Assembly (NCBI GenBank): GCA_023511725.1
Contig: JAIMAY010000019.1
Span: 1 to 56,029 of the forward strand
From: Alicyclobacillus sp.
GTDB lineage: Bacteria; Bacillota; Bacilli; Alicyclobacillales; Alicyclobacillaceae
Direction: 5' to 3'
DNA: 56,029 bases
Positions within the stretch are counted from its first letter, which is position 1, and the number at the start of each line of letters is the position of its first letter. This document shows positions 17,078 to 24,791 of the stretch, piece by piece. The notes under the pieces were generated by a model. It saw only the letters and a program-made list of their open reading frames with translations, was not told the DNA's origin and did no database searches. The position numbers and the translations under genes were made by a program.

Positions 17078-17120
17078 CATCCGTTAGAAATTCAGACTTG
17101 CACCTCCATTCTAACGGATG
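17078..17120 (-). promoter_or_regulatory. 12-bp perfect inverted repeat upstream of the hydroxy-acid oxidase operon
   Basis: CATCCGTTAGAA (17078-17089) and TTCTAACGGATG (17109-17120) are exact inverted copies 19 nt apart, ending 15 bp before the start codon at 17062. It could be an operator for a dimeric regulator or a leader hairpin. No promoter with good -35/-10 spacing is obvious. Confidence 0.65.
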
Positions 17121-17174
17121 CGATAGCCGCAAGGACAGAACCCAAGCGCAGGCCGATCCCGCCCCCACGTGAAA

Positions 17175-17198
17175 GCCCGCCGCAGCCCCGCGGCGGGC
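17175..17198 (-). terminator. Hairpin terminator behind the cotF-like gene
   Basis: GCCCGCCGC / GCGGCGGGC, 9-bp perfect stem with a 6-nt loop, 22 bp past the stop codon on the minus strand. The following bases on that strand are TTTCAC, so the U-tract is weak. Confidence 0.6.
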
Positions 17199-17220
17199 CC
17201 TATTCGCCTGGTGGTCACAG

Positions 17221-17781
17221 TCAGTGCGCCCCGACAGTCGCCATCTCACGCACCGGCTGATAGGTCTGGCTCAGTTTCTGCAGATACGTGGTGGACGCTT
17301 GCTCCACAGGGTAGTAGCCCTTCTTCGCCAGCCACTGCCAGACTTCGTACGCGTGGCGACAGCACATCATGAACGCATCCTCGAGGAACGTGCGCAGCTG
17401 CGGATCCGTCGCCTCCATCGCCGACCACGCGTAGTCTCGGCCGGCACGCTTGAGCGTCAGCAGGTACGACGTGGCGATGGCCCTATCGTCGAACGATGTG
17501 GCGTTGGGATTCGGCGTCACTGCGGAAGGCGTCTTATTCTGCCCGTCCGCCGTTTTGCCCGGCATGGCCGGTACCTGCAGCTTCTGCGCGCAGGACTGCT
17601 TGTTTGCCCATTCCACCTTCATGTTGTAGTCCTGGATGTGCGCGGCCATGTGCTTCTGGAGCATGCCCTTGAGTTCGGGATCTGTCGCCTGGTTCATAAA
17701 CATGCCCATGCAGTTGATGCTGTTGACGCATGACATGAGAAGCTCGTTCAGATCGCAGGCTTCGTGGGCCATCAGTGCCAT
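17221..17781 (-). CDS. Spore coat protein, CotF family
   Basis: A 186-residue CotF-like protein. It has an N-terminal helical half (MALMAHEACDLNELLMSCVNSINCMGMF), a Pro/Asn/Thr-rich linker with NPNATSFDDRAIATSYLLTLKRAGRDYAWSAME, and a helical C-terminus (FLEDAFMMCCRHAYEVWQWLAKKGYYP), the CotF signature. The start at 17781 follows GAAGGAGAGG; an upstream in-frame ATG has no such site. Members are coat proteins of the endospore, so expression is expected in the mother cell. Confidence 0.85.
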   Translation of the reverse strand: MALMAHEACDLNELLMSCVNSINCMGMFMNQATDPELKGMLQKHMAAHIQDYNMKVEWANKQSCAQKLQVPAMPGKTADGQNKTPSAVTPNPNATSFDDRAIATSYLLTLKRAGRDYAWSAMEATDPQLRTFLEDAFMMCCRHAYEVWQWLAKKGYYPVEQASTTYLQKLSQTYQPVREMATVGAH

Positions 17782-17910
17782 CCCGTGATCCTCTCCTTCG
17801 TGAAATGGGTTGTACAACATCCCGTAGTGTGCGCGCACCGCGCCTGCAGCAAACGCGGGTTCGCCAGCGCCAACGAAACTTCAGAGGCGTCCCCGCTTTC
17901 ACGGAGATTG

Positions 17911-17964
17911 CATGCACCCACCGGTTCCCCACGACGACGGTCATGCACCCTCACCGGTTCCCCC
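17911..17964. repeat. Short direct repeat in a divergent intergenic region
   Basis: CATGCACCCACCGGTTCCCC (17911-17930) recurs at 17942-17963 with a 2-base insertion. Spacing is 31 bp. It lies between the cotF-like gene (minus) and the deacetylase gene (plus), and may be a pair of regulator sites or part of a structured minus-strand leader. Confidence 0.5.
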
Positions 17965-18014
17965 GGGCGAGGGTGACGCATACGATGGGGCGATCCTTTC
18001 GGAGGTGTTCACCC

Positions 18015-18806
18015 ATGTCCACCTCTTGCCGCCCACGGCTCACACGTCAGGTCACCGGTGGCGTCATCCCACACGAGGGCGGTCCAGAGCGGCCGGGGGT
18101 CCGGCATCCGTACACGCGCGTGATTGACTGGCACGCGCGCTATCCACAGGCCATCGTGCTGCACGGCCCGGCGCAGCCGAAGCGCTGCGCGCTCACGTTC
18201 GACGACGGTCCCGACAACCGCTGGACGCCGCGCGTGGCCACGGTGCTGGAACGCTACAACGTGCGCGCCACCTTCATGTGCGTCGGACAGCGCGTCGCGC
18301 AGAACCCGCATGTGCTGCAGCACCTGGTGCAGGGTGGGCACGTCATTGGCAATCATACGTGGAGCCACCCGCATCTGACCGAGCTGACGCCGGCCCAGGT
18401 GGAGTGGCAACTGCAGCGAACCAATGATGAAATCGCGCAGGTGGCGGGTGTGCGGCCACGGATCTTCCGGCCACCCTACGGCGCGCTGAACGACGAGGTC
18501 ATTCAAACGGCAACCCGGTTGGGCTTCCGCATCCTGTACTGGGATGTGGACTCGCTGGACTGGTCAGGACTCACCGCGCCGCAGGTGGTGACCAACGTGA
18601 TGTCGCACATGCACCCCGGCGCGATTGTGCTCATGCATTCGGCGGGGGGACGCGGCGAAGACCTGTCCGACACGGTTGGCGCGCTGCCCATCCTGATCCG
18701 CACGCTGCGCGATGAGGGCTACGAGCTGGTGACGGTGCCGGAGTTGCTGGGAGAAGCGGCGTACATGGAACCCGCCGAACCCGGCGGAAGCACGCCGAGT
18801 TCGTAA
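18015..18806 (+). CDS. Polysaccharide deacetylase (NodB domain)
   Basis: A 263-residue carbohydrate esterase family 4 protein. All NodB motifs are visible: TFDDGPD (motif 1), NHTWSHPHL with the HxxxH metal pair (motif 2), RPPYG (motif 3), DVDSLDW (motif 4) and IVLMHS (motif 5). Asp-His-His metal ligands are intact, so it should be active on N-acetylated sugars such as peptidoglycan or chitin oligomers. No signal peptide is seen in the ~60-residue N-terminal extension, which is unusual for a wall enzyme. The ATG at 18015 follows GGAGG by 9 bases. Confidence 0.92.
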   Translation: MSTSCRPRLTRQVTGGVIPHEGGPERPGVRHPYTRVIDWHARYPQAIVLHGPAQPKRCALTFDDGPDNRWTPRVATVLERYNVRATFMCVGQRVAQNPHVLQHLVQGGHVIGNHTWSHPHLTELTPAQVEWQLQRTNDEIAQVAGVRPRIFRPPYGALNDEVIQTATRLGFRILYWDVDSLDWSGLTAPQVVTNVMSHMHPGAIVLMHSAGGRGEDLSDTVGALPILIRTLRDEGYELVTVPELLGEAAYMEPAEPGGSTPSS

Positions 18807-18909
18807 CACGCCGGCCGTGGTGTTGGCCATAGCGTGTCCCCTCCCGGTGCAGACTAACCTCCGGACATGTGTGCGCCGTGCCAAACGGTTTCCCCGGAGG
18901 TGAAGGCCC

Positions 18910-19299
18910 ATGCGCCCGCCGAGCGTGTACCGAGACGCGCTATGGCTGCTCTGTGCCCAGAATGCCCTGATGAAGCTGGCCGGCTTCGGCGCCGTCCTGA
19001 TCTTCAGCCACTGGCTGTTCCCGGGCTTCTACGGCGCGGATTGGCGGCCGCTGTGGTTGGCCGTGCTCGCGCTGACCGCCGTCGGTACCGTGGCGGACGT
19101 GGTCATCGTGCCCCGACTCGGCAATGTGCCTTCACTGGCCATGGGTTGGTTCGGCATGACGTTCATCGTCTGGACGTGCGGCGCCATCTTCCCCGGCGCG
19201 GCGGTACCACTGTGGCAGGCGGGCTTCACCGCGCTCTTCGCTGCCCCGCTGGAGTGGGCTCTTCATCGCTGGATTCTGCGCAGCCTGTCCCGTTTGTGA
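18910..19299 (+). CDS. DUF2512-family membrane protein
   Basis: A 129-residue protein with four hydrophobic helices and a short polar tail (HRWILRSLSRL), matching the DUF2512 (YndM-like) family found in spore formers. The start at 18910 follows CCGGAGGTG. Function is unknown. It is followed after about 100 bp by the acyl-CoA synthetase fusion operon in the same direction. A separate promoter is possible. Confidence 0.75.
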   Translation: MRPPSVYRDALWLLCAQNALMKLAGFGAVLIFSHWLFPGFYGADWRPLWLAVLALTAVGTVADVVIVPRLGNVPSLAMGWFGMTFIVWTCGAIFPGAAVPLWQAGFTALFAAPLEWALHRWILRSLSRL

Positions 19300-19330
19300 A
19301 AAATTTGCCGTCCCCCCGCCATATTGACAC

Positions 19331-19358
19331 AAAACTCCGACGCCCATCGAACCGTATA
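19331..19358 (+). promoter_or_regulatory. Possible ECF-sigma promoter of the coiled-coil operon
   Basis: AAAAC (19331-19335), 17 bases, CGTATA (19353-19358) resembles extracytoplasmic-function sigma promoters (consensus TGAAAC-N16/17-CGTA). The -35 match is partial. No sigma-A promoter of good spacing is seen in the same interval. Confidence 0.25.
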
Positions 19359-19401
19359 GCAAATCGGAATCGCGCCATGCGACGTCAAAGGGGGGACGGC
19401 G

Positions 19402-21882
19402 ATGAACCTCGTCGAACTGCTGTACCAGGCTGTGGAGCGGTACCCGGACAAAGACGCGCTGCGCGTCAAGCGCAACGGCAAATACGAGGGGATCACCTTC
19501 CGTGCGTTGTGGGAGCAGATTCACGCGTTTGCCAACGGCCTGCGCCTGTGCGGCGTGAAGGAAGGCTCCAAGGTCGGTATCATTTCGACCAACTGTCCAG
19601 AGTGGCCGATCACGGATTTCGCCACACTGCTGATTGGCGCCGTGCTGGTCCCGGTGTATCCGACGCTGCCCGCAGGCCAAGTGGAGTACATCCTACGCAA
19701 CGGCGACGTGGAGATCCTCGTGGCGCAGGATGAGAGCCAGTACGAGAAGGTGAGGGATCACTGGCCTCCGCTGCTGCGCCGCGTGATTGTCATCCAGGGG
19801 TCCGGCATCAGCCTGGATGGACGCGTGATCTCCTTCGCCAACGTGATGGAGATGGGGCGCAACCCGCGGGGCAATCTGGCACCCATTCATTTCCGCGCGA
19901 TTCCGGAGGACAGCCTGGCCACCATCGTTCACACCTCAGGCACCTCGGGACAGCCCAAGGGCGTCATGCTGTCGCACCGAAACATCGTGTCGAACGTACA
20001 GTCGGCACTGACCACCCTGCCGGTGGGTGCGGAGGACGTCAGTTTGTCGTTCTTGCCTCTCTCGCACATTTTCGAGCGGACGGTCGGTCAATACGCCGCA
20101 CTGTCTGTGGGTGGCACTGTTGTGTACGCCGACAGCGTGGACACTGTGCCGCAACAGCTGCTCGAGGTGAAGCCGACCATCCTGATCACGGTGCCGAGAT
20201 TGCTGGAGAAGGTTTACGCCAAGGTGCAGGAAAACCTCGCCCATGCACCGGCTCCCGTCCGCCGGATGGCGGAGCAGGTCTCGAGCCAAGGCAAGGCCAG
20301 CGGTTTTCAGTACCGCTTGGTCGACCGTCTCGTCTACCGCAAGCTCCGCGCGGCGCTCGGCGGCCGCATCCGCTACGTCGTGTCGGGCGGTGCCGGGCTG
20401 AATGCGCAGATCGCCAAGTTCTACATCGGCGCCGGCATCCCCATCTACGAGGGTTACGGCATGACGGAAGCGGCGCCCGTGATTGCGGCCAACCCGTACG
20501 GCGCCAGCCGCCCGGGCACCGTGGGCAAGCCCATCCCCGGCGTGGAGGTGCGCATTGCCGAAGACGGAGAACTGCTGGTGCGCGGACCGAACGTGATGAT
20601 GGGCTACTACAAGCAGCCGGACGAGACGGAAAAGACGATTGACCCCGATGGATGGCTCCATACCGGCGACATCGCGGAACTGGATCCGGACGGGTATCTG
20701 CGCATCGTGGACAGGAAGAAGAACATCCTGGTGCTGGCGACGGGCAAGAACGTCGCACCATGGCCCGTAGAAAACGCCATCATTCTCAGCCGCTATATCT
20801 CGGAGGCCGTTCTGCTTGGCGACGGCCGCAAGTACGTGGCATGCATCCTCGTGCCCGACTTCGAAGCGCTGGCGCCGCTGGCGAAGGAACTGGGCCTCGC
20901 AGAAGATAAGACGACGTGGGTCAGGCACCCGCAGATCCGCAGCCTCATCGGCCGGGAGGTCGCCAAGCAGACGGAAGGTTTTGCGGATTTCGAGCGACCC
21001 AAGCGAGCCATTCTGTTGCCGCGTGAACTGTCGCTGGAGGATGGCGAGCTGACGCCGTCGCTGAAGGTTCGGACCAAGGTGCTCATGCAGAAGTACGGGC
21101 GTGAGATTGAGCGGATGTACGAAGGCATCGACTACATCCCCACGCTCGAAGGTGCCGGCACGCCCGGGCCGATGGGCGACGTGAACCCAGCAACCGACGA
21201 TGCGGCCCCCGCGACGGTGGCGGCCGTGGCGGTGACGGGTGCAGCCACGGCGGCAGCGCAGCAAGGCGCGGCCCCCGCGGTGACACCCACACCCGCGCGC
21301 ACTGGCGCGTCGTCTGCGGCAGCGGAGAGGAGGCGACGCCGGCGGCGGTGGCCCTGGGGCGTGGCGGCCATCGTGGTGATTGCCTTGGCGGCGGCTGCAA
21401 TGCACGCCCATGCGATGAATCCGACGGCGAGCCCGTTGCCGAAGCAGCTCAATCTGGTCGGCATGGTCTCTGACATCCGCAACAAGAACGACAAGTTGAA
21501 TCAGGTGAACGGGCAGATTGTGCAGTCGATGGAGCAGATCAGCAACATGTCCGAGACCACGGCATCCATCAGCAACAAGCTGGGGACGCTCAGCGGCGGT
21601 CTCAAGAACCAGTATGCGGCGCTGTCCACCTTGAACGACCTGAGCCAGCAAGAGGTGGATCTGAGCAACAGCCTGCACGGCCTGTCGATCACGGCCTACA
21701 CCGACATGCAGCGCATCGGCCAGGCTTCGAAGACGCAGGATGCGTGGATGCAGCAAATGCAGAGTCTGGCGCAGCAGCTCGGCGGTGCGGCGGGGCAGCT
21801 CGTGACCATTAACCAGACGATGGCGGGCAAACTCGACACCGCGCGCCAGAAGGCCGCGCACGTGGCCAGCGAGATGCCGTGA
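19402..21882 (+). CDS. Long-chain acyl-CoA synthetase fused to a transmembrane coiled-coil domain
   Basis: An 826-residue chimera. Residues 1-582 form a complete long-chain fatty-acid:CoA ligase: TSGTSGQPKG at 178-187, GYGMTE at 351-356, TGD at 421-423, DRKKN at 437-441, and Lys449 in ATGKNVAPW. Residues 590-648 are an Ala/Pro/Thr linker ending in an Arg cluster. About 650-672 is one hydrophobic helix. About 680-826 is a Gln/Asn/Ser/Thr-rich coiled coil. Typical FadD-type ligases stop near residue 600. The Arg-rich flank predicts the enzyme in the cytoplasm and the coiled coil outside. Four genes for similar membrane-anchored coiled coils follow. SD: GGGGGGAC before the ATG. Confidence 0.9.
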   Translation: MNLVELLYQAVERYPDKDALRVKRNGKYEGITFRALWEQIHAFANGLRLCGVKEGSKVGIISTNCPEWPITDFATLLIGAVLVPVYPTLPAGQVEYILRNGDVEILVAQDESQYEKVRDHWPPLLRRVIVIQGSGISLDGRVISFANVMEMGRNPRGNLAPIHFRAIPEDSLATIVHTSGTSGQPKGVMLSHRNIVSNVQSALTTLPVGAEDVSLSFLPLSHIFERTVGQYAALSVGGTVVYADSVDTVPQQLLEVKPTILITVPRLLEKVYAKVQENLAHAPAPVRRMAEQVSSQGKASGFQYRLVDRLVYRKLRAALGGRIRYVVSGGAGLNAQIAKFYIGAGIPIYEGYGMTEAAPVIAANPYGASRPGTVGKPIPGVEVRIAEDGELLVRGPNVMMGYYKQPDETEKTIDPDGWLHTGDIAELDPDGYLRIVDRKKNILVLATGKNVAPWPVENAIILSRYISEAVLLGDGRKYVACILVPDFEALAPLAKELGLAEDKTTWVRHPQIRSLIGREVAKQTEGFADFERPKRAILLPRELSLEDGELTPSLKVRTKVLMQKYGREIERMYEGIDYIPTLEGAGTPGPMGDVNPATDDAAPATVAAVAVTGAATAAAQQGAAPAVTPTPARTGASSAAAERRRRRRRWPWGVAAIVVIALAAAAMHAHAMNPTASPLPKQLNLVGMVSDIRNKNDKLNQVNGQIVQSMEQISNMSETTASISNKLGTLSGGLKNQYAALSTLNDLSQQEVDLSNSLHGLSITAYTDMQRIGQASKTQDAWMQQMQSLAQQLGGAAGQLVTINQTMAGKLDTARQKAAHVASEMP

Positions 21883-21939
21883 GGGGCGGAGGATGAGCGA
21901 GTTTCCCAGAAACCACGCTTGGAAAGGAGTGCAGGGGGC

Positions 21940-22449
21940 GTGATCGGCAAAGTTCTCGGAACCATCGGCGTGGTGGCGCTGTTCGGCGTGTTGGCGCAGA
22001 CGCAGGTGACCACGTACTACCTCGCGAAGATCGATATCGGGCTCAACTCCAGCCTGGACTCCACGCGCCGGCTGGTTACCGTCGAGCAGGCCATCATCGA
22101 TAAGAATAAGACGCTCGGGACCGTGATCCAACAGACGAAACAAATGGATCAGCAACTCGCCAGCACGCTCAGCGAGACCTTGACGATTGAGCAACACATC
22201 TTCCGGATCAACGATTTGAACGCGGCCACGCTCACCATCAACCGCGAGATGGCGCAGGTCGGCAATGCCGGGGCGCAGACGCTGACGGACGTGTCGGACA
22301 CCATGTCCAAGCTGAATCAGGCCACCTTGGCGCTGGGCAACTATCTCGCTTCACTGCGCCAGGTGGTGCTGCAGGACCGGCAGAACATGGACCTGATGAA
22401 GCAATACACGGATGAGATGAACCAAAAGACCCCGGAGGTGGGAGGATGA
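21940..22449 (+). CDS. Membrane-anchored coiled-coil protein 1, unknown function
   Basis: 169 residues. An N-terminal hydrophobic helix (VLGTIGVVALFGVLAQ) is followed by ~140 polar residues in heptad-like order rich in Gln, Asn, Ser, Thr and Leu, ending YTDEMNQKTPEVGG. GTG at 21940 follows AAAGGAG by 10 bases; an in-frame TTG upstream is less likely. Its TGA overlaps the next start as ATGA. I recognise no family. It looks like the periplasmic part of a chemoreceptor without HAMP or signalling domains. Confidence 0.82.
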   Translation: MIGKVLGTIGVVALFGVLAQTQVTTYYLAKIDIGLNSSLDSTRRLVTVEQAIIDKNKTLGTVIQQTKQMDQQLASTLSETLTIEQHIFRINDLNAATLTINREMAQVGNAGAQTLTDVSDTMSKLNQATLALGNYLASLRQVVLQDRQNMDLMKQYTDEMNQKTPEVGG

Positions 22450-22964
22450 GCGCCCTCAAGAGCATCGGCGTGCTGAAGCTCCTGGCCGTGATTGCGCTGC
22501 TCGGCCTCGGGGTCAATGGTCTGATCCAGGTGAGTCTGCAGCGGGATATGCAGAACAAGACCCAAGAACTGGCGCAGCGCACAGCCCAGGCCGTGCAGTT
22601 GTCAAAGCAGATGAACAACGGGCTGGTCAATCTGAGTGAACTTCAGAAGACCACCCAGCATATGCACAGCACGCTTGTACAGTTGCACCAAGCCACGTCG
22701 ACGATGAATCAGGGTCTTGCCACGCTGAACACGACGGTGCAGGGGATCAACCAGGCGGTGGCCGACATTGGCTCTTCCACCGCGGCGTCCAGCCAGCAGA
22801 TCAGCGCCGCCACCCAGCAGGCGGAATCCCTGCTCAGCGTGCTGCAACAACTGGCACAGATCAACCAGGACGTGGTGAGCAACCTGTCGCAGATGGTGGC
22901 AGACCAACAGGCCATCAATGCTGACCTAGAACAGATGAATCAGAAGACTCGTTATTTGCCGTGA
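22446..22964 (+). CDS. Membrane-anchored coiled-coil protein 2, unknown function
   Basis: 172 residues. One N-terminal hydrophobic helix (IGVLKLLAVIALLGLGVNGLI), then a long predicted coiled coil with repeated Q(L/M)xxxM, TxxM and QxxxSL steps and a C-terminal EQMNQKT. Its start overlaps the previous stop by 4 bp and follows GGAGG. Composition and layout match its neighbours, suggesting paralogues that assemble together. No known domain seen. Confidence 0.85.
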   Translation: MSALKSIGVLKLLAVIALLGLGVNGLIQVSLQRDMQNKTQELAQRTAQAVQLSKQMNNGLVNLSELQKTTQHMHSTLVQLHQATSTMNQGLATLNTTVQGINQAVADIGSSTAASSQQISAATQQAESLLSVLQQLAQINQDVVSNLSQMVADQQAINADLEQMNQKTRYLP

Positions 22965-22995
22965 CATCGGCGGCACGCGAAGGGGGGAATACCGG

Positions 22996-23805
22996 ATGGT
23001 CGGACTGAGCCTGGCACGCGACAAACGGGTGATCGTCGGCTTGCTGGCCGTGCTCGTGGTAGTGGGCGGCGTGGCCGCAGCACCGAAGGCGTTGGCCGGC
23101 GTCAAAACGCCGGATTTGCTAAAGAACAACATTTTCGCGCTGATTGACCAGATGAGCGGTACGACAGACGGGCTGCTCGCCAACACCGGTGCTCTGCATC
23201 AGCAGATCCAACAGGTGGAGGGGCAACTGGGCGAACTAGGCCAGCAGGATCAGATTGTCTCGCAGCAACTGCAAACGACGCAGCAGTTGCTGCAGGCGCT
23301 GTCGACGCAGGAGGATCTCACGCGCAACGGCGTGTCGCTGATGCAACAGATCATGTCGCGCGAGGAGGTCAGCGTGTCGCTGACGCATCAGGTCGCGACA
23401 CAGGCGCAGCAGATGAGCGGAGCCGTGCAGGGGAACGTGCAGGCGCTGAATCATGTGCTGTCCTCGCTCGCCGCCAGCAACACCGCCTCCGAGCAGATGA
23501 ACAGCAAGATGGATCAACTGCTGGCCGAGTTGTCCGATGCGGAGGATAACTTCAAGGTGTTCGGCCAACTGAACAGCATCCTGAACTCGCTGCACCTGCA
23601 GCTGCCCAAGCTGCCGTCGGTGAACCTGCCGAAACTGCCAAACCTGCCTATCCTCGGCGGCTCCGGTGGAGGAACATCCAGCGGCGGATGGTCCTCGGGA
23701 TCCGGCGGAACATCTTCCGGGAACACGACGAGATCCGGCGGCACGAGCTCCGGTGGCGTCCTGGGCACCATCGGCAACGCCGTCGGTTCACTTCTCGGCT
23801 GGTGA
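22996..23805 (+). CDS. Membrane-anchored or secreted coiled-coil protein 3 with Gly/Ser-rich tail
   Basis: 269 residues. A basic N-terminus and hydrophobic helix (VIVGLLAVLVVVGGVAAAPKALA) could be a membrane anchor or a cleavable signal (Ala-x-Ala near residue 35). A ~150-residue Gln-rich coiled coil follows. The C-terminal third is low complexity: LPKLPSVNLPKLPNLP, then ~45 residues of Gly/Ser/Thr, ending GTIGNAVGSLLGW. GGGGGGAA precedes the ATG. The short amphipathic end after a flexible linker could be a docking or membrane-touching element. Family unknown. Confidence 0.82.
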   Translation: MVGLSLARDKRVIVGLLAVLVVVGGVAAAPKALAGVKTPDLLKNNIFALIDQMSGTTDGLLANTGALHQQIQQVEGQLGELGQQDQIVSQQLQTTQQLLQALSTQEDLTRNGVSLMQQIMSREEVSVSLTHQVATQAQQMSGAVQGNVQALNHVLSSLAASNTASEQMNSKMDQLLAELSDAEDNFKVFGQLNSILNSLHLQLPKLPSVNLPKLPNLPILGGSGGGTSSGGWSSGSGGTSSGNTTRSGGTSSGGVLGTIGNAVGSLLGW

Positions 23806-23821
23806 CAAGGAGGCGACACCC

Positions 23822-24352
23822 GTGGCCAAATCCATCGCCATTTCCGCCATGTTGTGGCTCGCCGGGCTCGCCGGTGCGGGTATGTTCGGCTACAGCCTGA
23901 CGCAGCAGACGGCCATCCAGCTGCAGATGAACCAAACCATGAAGCAGATCAACCAGTCCATCGCGACCTCGAAGAAGCTCACGCAGCAGACGTCGGTGAT
24001 TCTTCAGCCGCTGGTCGGCACCACCGAGGCGCTGGCCGGCATAGAGCAGCTGGAGACGCAATCCCTGTCCGACATTGAGTCGATGAACAACCACCTGCGC
24101 GATATCGCCAAGGGCGAACAGGGCATCATCACCGGCTTGGATCACCTGAATGTCGTCACGGATCAGGCCCGAACCGGCCTCATCCGGCTGGCCTCGCTGA
24201 ACGGACAACTGCTGGATGCCAACCAGCAGACCGCCTCGATGGCCGCCGAGGAGGCCACGCGGGTCAGTCAACTCAACAGCATGACGGAAACGACCATCGC
24301 GCAGATGCACCAACTAAATCAGAAATTTGCCGCGCTGAAGATGGTGCCGTGA
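23822..24352 (+). CDS. Membrane-anchored coiled-coil protein 4, unknown function
   Basis: 176 residues starting at a GTG that follows AAGGAGG. One N-terminal hydrophobic helix (ISAMLWLAGLAGAGMFGYSL), then a polar helical region with QMNQTMKQINQSI heptads, ending QMHQLNQKF. The (M/L)NQK ending is shared with proteins 1 and 2. It is the last gene of the five-gene operon, 16 bp after protein 3. No recognised domain. Pairwise similarity to the other members is in pattern rather than strict identity. Confidence 0.82.
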   Translation: MAKSIAISAMLWLAGLAGAGMFGYSLTQQTAIQLQMNQTMKQINQSIATSKKLTQQTSVILQPLVGTTEALAGIEQLETQSLSDIESMNNHLRDIAKGEQGIITGLDHLNVVTDQARTGLIRLASLNGQLLDANQQTASMAAEEATRVSQLNSMTETTIAQMHQLNQKFAALKMVP

Positions 24353-24374
24353 CGGCACAGACCAAAAGCCCCAT

Positions 24375-24423
24375 GCCGGCCCACCGGATACGCCAGCCGC
24401 AAAAAAGCTGGCGGTGGGCCGGC
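24375..24423. terminator. Large hairpin behind the coiled-coil operon
   Basis: Outer stem GCCGGCCCACCG (24375-24386) with CGGTGGGCCGGC (24412-24423); inner stem CCAGC (24393-24397) with GCTGG (24407-24411) and an A-rich loop. It lies 23 bp past the last stop of the plus-strand operon. No U-tract follows on either strand, so it may end transcripts weakly or protect RNA 3' ends. Confidence 0.55.
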
Positions 24424-24556
24424 GCGAAATCCAACATGCGCCCGGACACCCCTCCTCGACCGTGGCTCAGGCGCGGCGCCAAGGGGCCCGCGTGGCGCGC
24501 CACCCGCTGCTCCGCATGCCCGCGTCTTCTACCGGAGGCCGCCGCACATTCGGCAG

Positions 24557-24590
24557 AAAAACGACAGGAGCGGACCTTCCGATCCGCTCC
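24557..24590 (-). terminator. Intrinsic terminator of the c-di-GMP riboswitch
   Basis: On the minus strand: GGAGCGGA / TCCGCTCC (8-bp perfect stem, 8-nt loop) at 24590-24567, followed within five bases by TTTTT (24561-24557). It begins 15 nt after the riboswitch aptamer and is its likely expression platform. Confidence 0.8.
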
Positions 24591-24605
24591 ATCCCGTCGC
24601 AGATC

Positions 24606-24697
24606 CCGGAAGGCAGCTGGCTGGCATGTGCCGCGTGGCACGAAGCCCCTCTAGCTTTGCGTCCCTGCCTTTCGGCAGGTTTGCCCTGAGACACCGG
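24606..24697 (-). ncRNA. Cyclic di-GMP-I (GEMM-I) riboswitch
   Basis: Read on the minus strand, the aptamer shows the conserved GEMM-I core: CAGGGCAAACC, a GNRA-type hairpin TGCC-GAAA-GGCA, GGGACGCAAAGCT, a second hairpin GTGCC-ACGC-GGCAC, and the closing ATGCCAGCCAGCTGCC. Known members bind c-di-GMP and switch downstream expression. A terminator follows at 24590-24557. Unusually, no sense gene lies downstream on this strand: the next DNA is the 3' end of the plus-strand coiled-coil operon. The nearest upstream minus-strand gene is galE, 160 bp away. Identification is by motif; a covariance-model search would settle it. Confidence 0.92.
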
Positions 24698-24791
24698 TGT
24701 ATGATGTCGCATGGATGCATGCCGAGCCGTGAGACCTCGGACGGTCCGCCGCATGACCACCATGGTCATTCCGGCTCATGCCTGTACTTTG

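Noticed and set aside
19324-19358. TTGACA at 19324 as a sigma-A promoter with TATAGC
   Set aside because: Spacing between the two boxes is about 25 bp, too long for sigma-A.
19936-22197. 753-codon minus-strand open frame
   Set aside because: Shadow of the acyl-CoA synthetase fusion in GC-rich DNA; His/Arg-rich, no domains, no ribosome site.
24273-24641. Minus-strand frame downstream of the c-di-GMP riboswitch as the riboswitch target gene
   Set aside because: It spans the riboswitch terminator and the 3' end of the opposite-strand gene. A possible internal start (about 24440) gives ~56 residues of non-protein-like sequence with poor ribosome-site spacing.
24349-24654. Plus-strand 101-codon frame starting GTGA at the end of the coiled-coil operon
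   Set aside because: Composition is Arg/Pro/Ala-rich with no domain, and it runs through the large hairpin and antisense to the riboswitch and its terminator.
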